From SOIA01 sp050116035 (lineage in GTDB: Bacteria > Acidobacteriota > Aminicenantia > Aminicenantales > Aminicenantaceae): a stretch of DNA of 5,819 nucleotides. The position numbers were made by a program, and so were the translations under genes. Numbering within the stretch: the first letter of the stretch is position 1; every line of letters starts with the position of its first letter. The notes below the pieces were generated by a model. The model did no database searches. It was not told the DNA's origin and saw only the letters and a program-made list of their open reading frames with translations. Location of the stretch: assembly GCA_050116035.1 (NCBI GenBank), contig JASFPJ010000226.1, positions 1 to 5,819 on the forward strand, in the 5' to 3' direction. Shown here piece by piece: positions 1-5,509 of the stretch.

Positions 1-676
1 AGAAGGAGCCTTCCGGCTGGTATTCAAGAGTCACTATCTCCTCTACATCGCTCTTTTTGTCCTGTTACTGAATTTTGTCAACACCAACGGTGTGTACATG
101 CTCGACACTGTAGCAGAGAATACAGCGTCTAAAGCCATAGAAACAGGGATAGCGGGAGGTTTAGATAAAGGACAATATTTAACCACTTTCTATGCTGGCT
201 TTTATAACATCATGAATCTCTTCGCCATGTTCGTTCAGCTATTCATCGTATCCCGAGTATTCAAATGGTTTGGAGTTCGGGTGGCGATTTTCATCCTGCC
301 CGCACTCGCCCTTGGAGGCTATTTCTTCATAAGCTTTGGAGCCACATTGCTGCTCGTCAAGTGGGTTAAAGCCCTGGAAAATGGGATGGATTATTCACTG
401 ATGAATACAACACGACATTCCCTGTTTCTGATTACAACAAGAGAAGAAAAGTATAAAGCTCAAGCGGTCACAAAATCCTTTTTCCACCGGTCAGGTGATG
501 TGCTATCAGCCATTCTCGTCTTTTTAGGAACAACATTTCTTGCTTTCAAAATCGAAAATTTTGCCATGGTGAATTTTGTCCTGGTTCTCATCTGGATTTT
601 CCTGGGTATCTTGATCTTTCGTGAGCATAAAAAATTATCATCGGAAAGAATAGAGCAGCAAATGAAACAGGGTTGA
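1..676 (+). CDS. ATP:ADP antiporter-like (TLC/MFS-type) transporter, C-terminal part, 5' end outside window
   Basis: This is the C-terminal half of a multi-pass inner-membrane transporter, read in frame from base 2 to the TGA at 674-676. The open frame runs to the window edge, so the internal ATG at 92 is not the true start: the residues before it (FRLVFKSHYLLYIALFVLLL, bases 11-70) match the same region of the complete paralogue at 787-2169. Several hydrophobic helices are visible, separated by short basic loops. The motif YSLMNTTRHSLFLIT sits where ATP:ADP antiporter (AAA/TLC) carriers have their conserved segment before a late membrane helix. By family resemblance it would exchange nucleotides or a related anion, but free-living bacterial members are poorly characterised, so the substrate is unknown. 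It differs most from its paralogue just after the shared NFVNTNG motif, probably an extracytoplasmic loop. The 110-bp gap to the next gene shows no hairpin terminator, so co-transcription is plausible. Confidence 0.85.
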   Translation, partial: EGAFRLVFKSHYLLYIALFVLLLNFVNTNGVYMLDTVAENTASKAIETGIAGGLDKGQYLTTFYAGFYNIMNLFAMFVQLFIVSRVFKWFGVRVAIFILPALALGGYFFISFGATLLLVKWVKALENGMDYSLMNTTRHSLFLITTREEKYKAQAVTKSFFHRSGDVLSAILVFLGTTFLAFKIENFAMVNFVLVLIWIFLGILIFREHKKLSSERIEQQMKQG

Positions 677-773
677 TCAACCTAAACAGCTCAAAAAGTA
701 AAGCAGACTTCACATACATCAAGAAATACTAGACAAAGAAGAAAGCCTAGATAAGGGATTCAATAGATACTTC

Positions 774-783
774 AGGAAAAGGG
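774..783 (+). promoter_or_regulatory. Ribosome binding site of the second transporter
   Basis: AGGAAAAGGG lies 3 bases before the ATG at 787 and 6 bases before the ATG at 790. The AGGA core is 9 bases from the first ATG, so it can serve either codon of the ATGATG start. Confidence 0.5.
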
Positions 784-786
784 AAA

Positions 787-2169
787 ATGATGAAAACTGA
801 AGAAAAGCCACCAGGGCTTATTTATAAAATTCTCAGACTCATTACAGTCATTAAGCCAGACGAAAGCCTGACCGCGTTCCTCTTGACGCTTATTTTTTTT
901 CTGCTCTTTTTAGCCTATTACATAATAAAGCCAGTCAGAGATTCCCTTATCCTAGCAGGAAAAGGCGCTGAAATGAAAAGTTATCTTTCTGCGGCGATAG
1001 CGGTTTTGCTCGTTTTTATGGTTAAAATATTTTGTACTATTGCCTCCAAAATCTCCCGTCAGAAATTGATTACCTGGGTCACTCTTTTTTTCATATCCAA
1101 CCTAGCCATATTCTATCTTTTATCTCTTGGTAATATTAGTTTAGGTACGATAGGCATTATCTTTTATATCTGGTTTGGAATATTTAATGTAATGGTTGTG
1201 GCTCAATTCTGGGGTTTCGCCAATGATATCTACACAGAGAAAGCCGGGAAGCGCTTGTTTCCTCTGCTTGCATTTGGCGCGACCTTTGGAAGTTTCTCTG
1301 GCAGTACTGTTTTGGAATGGCTGGTTGAACCTCTCGGGCTCTATCAAATGATGCTTGTCGCGGGAGGATTTCTCGGGATCTGTGTTGGCCTCACTTGGAT
1401 TGTTCATACAAGAGAATTAAAAAGAGCCACACATTCTGTAGCTGAAGCCAGCCCACAGGAAGAATCGAGCCAAAAAGAACAAGAAAAACCACTTGAAAAA
1501 GGAGGAGGATTTCGCCTCATTTTTAAAAAGCGATACCTTCTTTACATAGCTCTTTTTGTGATGCTGCTCAATTTTGTCAACACAAACGGCGAATTCATAA
1601 AAGACAGATCATTTGAAAAAATGGCCGAAGAGGCTGTAGAGACAGGAACAGCAGGCGGATTGAATGAGGAAGAATATCTAGGCAAGATAATTGCTGGTTG
1701 GATGAAGCATTTTAACCTTATTGCCATGTTCATTCAGCTATTTATCGTGTCTCGAATTTTCAAATGGTTCGGAGTCAGAGCCGCGATTTTCTTTCTCCCA
1801 ATATTTGTTTTGGGTGGATATTTCTTTATTGCTCTTGGAGCGTCTTTTGGGCTGGTGTATTGGGTTAAAGCGGCTGAAAACGGCACAGATTACTCTCTCA
1901 TGAACACCACTCGACATTCACTATTTCTGATAACCTCAAGACAGGAGAAATATAAAGCCCAGGCGGCCACCAAGACCTTTTTTCACCGAGCCGGTGATGT
2001 GTTGTCTGCTCTGATTGTTTTCCTGGGCGTAACTCGTTGGGCTTTCACCCTTGAAAGATTTGCGGCATTCAATGTGGTGTTGATAACCGTCTGGATAATC
2101 GTTGGAATTCTAATCTTTCGAGAACATAAAAGATTATCAGCTCAAAAAATGCCCTATCAAGAGGGATAG
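787..2169 (+). CDS. ATP:ADP antiporter-like (TLC/MFS-type) transporter, complete
   Basis: This 460-residue integral membrane protein is about the usual length of bacterial TLC/AAA-type carriers. Roughly 11-12 hydrophobic helices are visible. The first (about 29-48) runs into the motif YYIIKPVRDSLIL (44-56), typical of the first helix and loop in this family. A charged, Glu/Lys/Gln-rich linker (about 208-240) separates two six-helix halves. The second half carries NFVNTNG (262-268), FKWFGVRAAIFFLP (325-338), ENGTDYSLMNTTRHSLFLIT (364-383) and a basic C-terminal tail after FREHKRL. Characterised relatives in obligate intracellular bacteria and plastids exchange ATP/ADP or other nucleotides; the substrate here is not known and could be different. 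Two adjacent ATG codons (787 and 790) follow a purine-rich AGGAAAAGGG (774-783), so the start is uncertain by one codon. It is a tandem paralogue of the gene ending at 676. It converges on the propeller gene with a 9-bp gap. Confidence 0.9.
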   Translation: MMKTEEKPPGLIYKILRLITVIKPDESLTAFLLTLIFFLLFLAYYIIKPVRDSLILAGKGAEMKSYLSAAIAVLLVFMVKIFCTIASKISRQKLITWVTLFFISNLAIFYLLSLGNISLGTIGIIFYIWFGIFNVMVVAQFWGFANDIYTEKAGKRLFPLLAFGATFGSFSGSTVLEWLVEPLGLYQMMLVAGGFLGICVGLTWIVHTRELKRATHSVAEASPQEESSQKEQEKPLEKGGGFRLIFKKRYLLYIALFVMLLNFVNTNGEFIKDRSFEKMAEEAVETGTAGGLNEEEYLGKIIAGWMKHFNLIAMFIQLFIVSRIFKWFGVRAAIFFLPIFVLGGYFFIALGASFGLVYWVKAAENGTDYSLMNTTRHSLFLITSRQEKYKAQAATKTFFHRAGDVLSALIVFLGVTRWAFTLERFAAFNVVLITVWIIVGILIFREHKRLSAQKMPYQEG

Positions 2170-2178
2170 GTTTTCCTT

Positions 2179-3045
2179 TTAATCCTTTTTTCGTAAATCC
2201 TTTATCCTGATAATCCCCCCTATATCCTGGGCGATATACAGAAAGCCATCATCATCCCAGGCAATCCCTTCCTGGTTATTCCCGGAGAAGGCGTACTCCC
2301 TAACCATTTTCCCTTCCAAGGTGAGTTCTACAAAGATGTTATCCACATCACTGATGACATTTAGAAGGCCAGTTTTCGCATCATAATACATGGCTGAAGG
2401 ATCATTCAAATCAAATGGTAAAACACGGAGGATCCTCGCTTCAGCCGTTTTCACTCGACTGGATTTTATCGGGACCAGGACTTCCATTATGCAGGAAGGA
2501 TCCCACTGGTTGCCTATATAAAACGTTCCTCCTTCGGGATGGTTCACATCGGAGACAAAAGTGATGGATTCAATGCCGTCATCGTATCCTTCTTCTTGCT
2601 TTTCGAGAAAATGGGGATTACCCTGGTATTCTCTGTTTAGAGGGAATGTCCGCAAGACTTCTTTCTTATCGGGATCAAACTCCAGGATGATATCCTCCCC
2701 TTCTCTCACTAGATACAAGAGTCCTGTCTGGGGATGAACTGTGACCCCCTCTAAATCGTAACCTTTCGGGAACTTGACATTGAATATGGGTGTGCCGTCT
2801 TTTTCGATTTCAAAAAGCTCTCCTTCATCGCTCACGACGAAAAGAGTCTTCCGGAGAGGATGGAAACAGATGCCCGAGGGCTCGACAATCCCTTGCTGGT
2901 CGATGTCTCCGCCAAATCCTGGTTTATCCGGCCATTCGCAAGGGAAGACAATGGTTGGGGCTTTTACCCTTAGAGAACACATGATAAATGAAATCATCAA
3001 GATTGATAGAATGATCACGCTTATTAAGAACAGTTTTATTTTCAT
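2179..3045 (-). CDS. SdiA-regulated-domain (YjiK-like) beta-propeller protein, membrane-anchored or exported
   Basis: This 288-residue protein has a hydrophobic N-terminal segment (about 5-23) after MKIK, so it is exported or held at the outer face of the inner membrane. Cys23 is preceded by FIM, which does not fit a lipobox, so lipidation is unlikely. The rest is a beta-propeller with the spaced loop motifs of the SdiA-regulated/YjiK family: EPSGI (55-59), DLEGVTV (97-103), GIESITF (157-163), DPSAMYYD (215-222) and NQEGIAWDDDGFLYIAQD (257-274). The repeated Glu-Gly or Ser-Gly/Ala followed by a beta strand is the family hallmark. The molecular role of the family is not established; a ligand-binding or scaffolding propeller outside the cytoplasm is the usual guess. 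The ATG at 3045 has an upstream AAAGGGG at suitable spacing. The gene is divergent from the kinase-like gene at 3262 and shares a 216-bp AT-rich upstream region with it. Confidence 0.88.
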   Translation of the reverse strand: MKIKLFLISVIILSILMISFIMCSLRVKAPTIVFPCEWPDKPGFGGDIDQQGIVEPSGICFHPLRKTLFVVSDEGELFEIEKDGTPIFNVKFPKGYDLEGVTVHPQTGLLYLVREGEDIILEFDPDKKEVLRTFPLNREYQGNPHFLEKQEEGYDDGIESITFVSDVNHPEGGTFYIGNQWDPSCIMEVLVPIKSSRVKTAEARILRVLPFDLNDPSAMYYDAKTGLLNVISDVDNIFVELTLEGKMVREYAFSGNNQEGIAWDDDGFLYIAQDIGGIIRIKDLRKKD

Positions 3046-3048
3046 TTC

Positions 3049-3059
3049 GTACCCCTTTT
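3049..3059 (-). promoter_or_regulatory. Ribosome binding site of the propeller gene
   Basis: Read on the minus strand, AAAAGGGGTAC lies just upstream of the ATG at 3045. Its AGGGG core is 7 bases from the ATG, which supports this start. Confidence 0.55.
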
Positions 3060-3156
3060 ATTTCTATACATATCTAACCAAATAAAATTTTGCTTATTCA
3101 CAATTCTTTCATTTTTGACTGAGAAAAAATTTACACTATTGGAGAAATCCGTGTCA

Positions 3157-3180
3157 ATTGAATAATTGTATTGAATAATT
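3157..3180 (+). repeat. Direct repeat ATTGAATAATT x2 in the divergent promoter region
   Basis: Two identical 11-bp copies (3157-3167 and 3170-3180) are separated by two bases, giving a 13-bp period. They lie about 10 bp upstream of the candidate -35 of the kinase-like gene pair. The spacing is compatible with a regulator contacting successive sites, but the region is very AT-rich and chance is possible. A near copy, ATTGAATAAATT, occurs at 4099-4110 before the second kinase-like gene. Confidence 0.5.
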
Positions 3181-3188
3181 ATTATGAT

Positions 3189-3217
3189 TTGATTTTTTTC
3201 GCGAATCCAATTATATT
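3189..3217 (+). promoter_or_regulatory. Candidate sigma70-type promoter for the kinase-like gene pair
   Basis: TTGATT (3189-3194) and TATATT (3212-3217) are separated by exactly 17 bp, matching TTGACA at 4 of 6 and TATAAT at 5 of 6 positions. Transcription would begin near 3224, leaving a leader of about 38 bases that contains the ribosome binding site of the gene at 3262. AT-rich sequence easily yields such matches, so this is a candidate only. Confidence 0.4.
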
Positions 3218-3246
3218 AGAAAAAAAACAGAGGGGACAGCATTGGA

Positions 3247-3253
3247 AAGGAAG
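3247..3253 (+). promoter_or_regulatory. Ribosome binding site of the first kinase-like gene
   Basis: AAGGAAG is 8 bases before the ATG at 3262. It fixes the start so that the protein begins with a complete signal peptide. Confidence 0.6.
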
Positions 3254-3261
3254 AAAAATAA

Positions 3262-4083
3262 ATGAAACGAAAAACCTTGCTTGTACTTTTTCTGCTTTTT
3301 CTTATCGGCCAGCTCCCTGTGGCAAACGGACAATTCACCCCTGCAGAACTCGCGGAGAGGACACAATGGGAAGATTTCCTCAAGACCGCAGAGATCATTG
3401 AATTCGCAGATGTCGGCGAAGGCGTGACAAAGCCAATTTGGCTGACCCTAAAAAAGGGAGAAATCACAAAAAGGGGACTCTGGAAAAATCCCAAGGGTAT
3501 ACAACAGGGTTTCCTCGAGGGGTGGCAGTATGAAATCGCTGCCTATGAAATGGACAAGCTTCTCGAACTCAACATGATCCCGCCGACAGTGGAGAGAGAA
3601 TTCAATAAGAAAAGAGGATCCCTCCAACTCGCAATTGACAAGCTGTACAGCGAACTCGAAATCTTTGAAGAAAAAATCAAATTTCCAAGAGAAAAATCCG
3701 ACAACAGAAGTAACATGAAATACATCACACGTGCCTTTGACTGTTTGATCGCCAACGATGACCGGACCCAGGAGAATATTCTCTACAACACAGACTGGCG
3801 GACTATTCTTATCGACCATTCCCGAGCTTTCCGGAGCACAAGTGAACACACAAAGAATCTCATGTATGGAAAAAACGGATTGAAAGGAGCGTTACTCATC
3901 AGACGCCTCCCGCGCTCATTTGTGGAAAAGGTTAAGGCCCTGACTCTAGAAAATGTTCAGGAAGCTTTGGGATCTTACCTCAAGAAAAAAGAGGTCAAAG
4001 CCATACTGAAGCGCAAGGAGCTTCTTTTAAAGGAAATCGAAGAGATGATTCAGGAAGTGGGTGAAGATAAATTCCTGTACTGA
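3262..4083 (+). CDS. Secreted HipA/PI3-4K/Fam20-like kinase-fold protein, copy 1
   Basis: This 273-residue protein begins with a Sec signal peptide (basic MKRK, hydrophobic core 5-20, probable cleavage after ANG at residue 23), so it acts outside the cytoplasm. The mature part shows the layout of an atypical kinase fold. A beta-strand lysine lies in GLWKN (K75). A helix-C-like glutamate lies in WQYEIAAYEMDKLL (E91). LNMIPPTVER (103-112) and GSLQL (119-123) are typical of HipA/PI3-4K-like proteins. A catalytic-loop segment, FDCLIANDDRTQEN (159-172), supplies D167 and N172. A DFG-like metal aspartate lies in ILIDHSRAF (D185). The order and spacing resemble HipA and the Fam20 secreted kinases. 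The histidine usual in DRH is a threonine here. Activity and substrate (protein, lipid, sugar or none) cannot be read from the sequence. A tandem paralogue follows 59 bp downstream, probably in the same transcript. The assignment rests on motifs only. Confidence 0.85.
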   Translation: MKRKTLLVLFLLFLIGQLPVANGQFTPAELAERTQWEDFLKTAEIIEFADVGEGVTKPIWLTLKKGEITKRGLWKNPKGIQQGFLEGWQYEIAAYEMDKLLELNMIPPTVEREFNKKRGSLQLAIDKLYSELEIFEEKIKFPREKSDNRSNMKYITRAFDCLIANDDRTQENILYNTDWRTILIDHSRAFRSTSEHTKNLMYGKNGLKGALLIRRLPRSFVEKVKALTLENVQEALGSYLKKKEVKAILKRKELLLKEIEEMIQEVGEDKFLY

Positions 4084-4130
4084 TATTTTTAAAGAACTAT
4101 TGAATAAATTAAAACGAAAATCTGGTTAAA

Positions 4131-4137
4131 AGGAGAG
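4131..4137 (+). promoter_or_regulatory. Ribosome binding site of the second kinase-like gene
   Basis: AGGAGAG ends 5 bases before the ATG at 4143. It is the strongest Shine-Dalgarno match in the window, stronger than that of the first copy, so copy 2 may be translated more efficiently from a shared transcript. Confidence 0.65.
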
Positions 4138-4142
4138 GAAAA

Positions 4143-4973
4143 ATGAAGGGAAAAGCCATTATTCTTTTTGCTTTAATAGTTGTTCTTGGATTCAGCGTTC
4201 AATCCATTGCCCAGTTCACAAAAGAAGAATTGACAGAGAGAGAGAAATGGGAAAAATTCCTCGAAGACGCTGCAGTTATCAGTTCGGAGCAGATGCAAAG
4301 TCGGGAAGCCGTCACAAATCCGTGGGAACTCACGTTGGAGAAAGACGGAGTCCAGAAAAAAGCATTATGGAAAAATGCATCAGGCCGCATGCGAGGTTTC
4401 ATGGAAAACTGGAAATGGGAGATCGCAGCCTACCGATTGGATAAGCACTTAGGTCTGGATATGGTTCCTCCCACTGTGGAGAAAAGATTCCGTGGGGACC
4501 TCGGCTCCTGCCAATTATGGATTCACGCCAAGATGAGTCTCAAGGATAAATATGAGAAGAAGATCAAAACTCCATCGTACAAAGTTTTCCCCTGGAACAG
4601 GGCACTATACCTGCAGAGAGCTTTCGATAACTTGATTGCCAACGAAGACAGGCATCAAAATCAATATCTCATCACTGAGGATTGGCGGATGATTCTGATT
4701 GACCATTCACGCTCTTTCCGAACGACAAAAAAATTCACCACCAGACTCATCTACGACGAGAAATACAAGGAAGGCGCACGGCTCATGAAGGAGCTTCCCC
4801 GGGCTTTTGTCGAAAAGCTGAAAGCCATGGATCAGGAAGTGGTTCGAGAAGTTGTCGGTGAATATCTGACAGACAAAGAAATCGAAGCCGTTCTCATGCG
4901 GAGAGATCTTATAATCAACTGGATCGAAAACCGGATCAAAGAAGTTGGGGAAGATAAAGTTTTATACGATTAA
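4143..4973 (+). CDS. Secreted HipA/PI3-4K/Fam20-like kinase-fold protein, copy 2
   Basis: This 276-residue tandem paralogue of the preceding gene aligns with it over the whole length. A signal peptide is followed by probable cleavage after SIA (residue 23), and both mature proteins start with Gln-Phe-Thr and share an ER..WE.FL helix. Kinase-fold landmarks are K77 in ALWKN, E93 in WEIAAYRLDKHLGL, MVPPTVEKRF (107-116), GSCQLWI (121-127), the catalytic-loop segment FDNLIANEDRHQNQ (161-174) with D169, and D187 in ILIDHSRSF. Copy 2 keeps the DRH histidine that copy 1 has lost, but has Gln at the position where HipA-type enzymes have the metal-binding Asn. The basic, helix-rich C-terminal region ends with VGEDKVLYD, matching VGEDKFLY of copy 1. 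Its TAA stop overlaps the stop of the convergent ATPase gene. The function is inferred from the fold only; a pseudokinase is possible. Confidence 0.85.
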   Translation: MKGKAIILFALIVVLGFSVQSIAQFTKEELTEREKWEKFLEDAAVISSEQMQSREAVTNPWELTLEKDGVQKKALWKNASGRMRGFMENWKWEIAAYRLDKHLGLDMVPPTVEKRFRGDLGSCQLWIHAKMSLKDKYEKKIKTPSYKVFPWNRALYLQRAFDNLIANEDRHQNQYLITEDWRMILIDHSRSFRTTKKFTTRLIYDEKYKEGARLMKELPRAFVEKLKAMDQEVVREVVGEYLTDKEIEAVLMRRDLIINWIENRIKEVGEDKVLYD

Positions 4974-5440
4974 AAAGACGGTTCAGCCTGCTTAATATTT
5001 TTGTAGATAGTGAGGATGTTCTGTTCGTTCTCCCTTTTGTAATCAAACCCATCCATCAGCGTGCGGGAGAGAAAAACTCCCAATCCACCCGTTTGTTCCT
5101 TTCTGATGCTATCTTCTATATCCGGAGTTTTTAATTTTCGAGGGTCAAAAGGAACACCGCTGTCCCTTATTTCAAAAAACATCTTTCCCTCATCTTGCCA
5201 GGCTTTGATGAGGATATCCCCATTGCTTTGGGGGTAGGCGTACCGGATGATATTCACACATATCTCCAGGAGTGCAAGTTCGATCTTGAAGTAATCTTTA
5301 TCTGATATTTTCAATCCCTTGAGGTATTTTTTTAAAAAGCTCCGCATCCTGTCGAGTTCAGCCAATTGACTTTTTAACTTTAAGGTTTTCATCCTTGAAT
5401 TGCCGTTCCCGGGTTCCTCAGTATAATCTCTCCCTCTCAC
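4970..5440 (-). CDS. RsbW/SpoIIAB-like ATP-binding protein (GHKL ATPase, anti-sigma-factor kinase type)
   Basis: This 156-residue cytoplasmic protein consists of one GHKL ATPase domain (HATPase_c_2 type). Motifs are the N box KIELALLEICVNIIRYAYP (E59 and N63), the G1 box RDSGVPFDP (92-100) and the G2 box TGGLGVFLSR (117-126). Members bind ATP and usually phosphorylate a serine or threonine on a STAS-domain antagonist while restraining a sigma factor or another partner; no partner gene is seen here. The start is uncertain. The long form begins at a GTG (5438-5440), but the family domain fits better from the internal ATG at 5390-5392 (MKTLKLKSQLAELDRMR), which would give 140 residues. Neither start has a strong Shine-Dalgarno: AAAGAG precedes the GTG, and an AAGG directly abuts the ATG. 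A TTGACA promoter lies upstream on this strand. The gene converges on the second kinase-like gene with overlapping stops. Confidence 0.87.
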   Translation of the reverse strand: MRGRDYTEEPGNGNSRMKTLKLKSQLAELDRMRSFLKKYLKGLKISDKDYFKIELALLEICVNIIRYAYPQSNGDILIKAWQDEGKMFFEIRDSGVPFDPRKLKTPDIEDSIRKEQTGGLGVFLSRTLMDGFDYKRENEQNILTIYKNIKQAEPSF

Positions 5441-5468
5441 CCAAATGTCTCTTTATTGATTCATACAA

Positions 5469-5495
5469 TTTATACAAAAGAAAAAACGATGTCAA
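5469..5495 (-). promoter_or_regulatory. Candidate promoter for the RsbW-like gene
   Basis: On the minus strand a perfect TTGACA (5495-5490) is followed after 15 bases by TATAAA (5474-5469). A 17-base spacing gives the weaker TAAATT (5472-5467). It lies between the TPR stop and the ATPase start, and would begin transcription about 20 bases before the GTG and about 70 before the ATG. This suggests the ATPase gene can be transcribed independently of the TPR gene. Confidence 0.5.
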
Positions 5496-5509
5496 ATGGT
5501 AAAGAAAAT

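Noticed and set aside
677..786. Possible terminator or separate promoter between the two transporters
   Set aside because: No GC-rich hairpin with a T-run and no convincing -35/-10 pair could be found.
1141..1407. 88-codon minus-strand frame inside the second transporter
   Set aside because: It is antisense to conserved membrane helices and shows no protein family features.
2977..2979. Lipoprotein cysteine (Cys23) in the propeller protein
   Set aside because: The residues before it (Phe-Ile-Met) do not fit a lipobox, which needs a small residue directly before the Cys.
2774..3085. 103-codon plus-strand frame opposite the propeller gene
   Set aside because: It overlaps the N-terminal coding region of the propeller gene, whose motifs are clear. 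It has no domain and its end runs into intergenic AT-rich DNA.
3158..3188. Alternative promoter TTGAAT...TATGAT upstream of the kinase-like pair
   Set aside because: The spacer is 19 bp and overlaps the direct repeat; TTGATT-17-TATATT downstream fits better.
3448..3849. 133-codon open frame on the minus strand opposite kinase-like copy 1
   Set aside because: It lies entirely antisense to a well-supported gene, has no recognisable domain, and its composition is that expected of a shadow frame.
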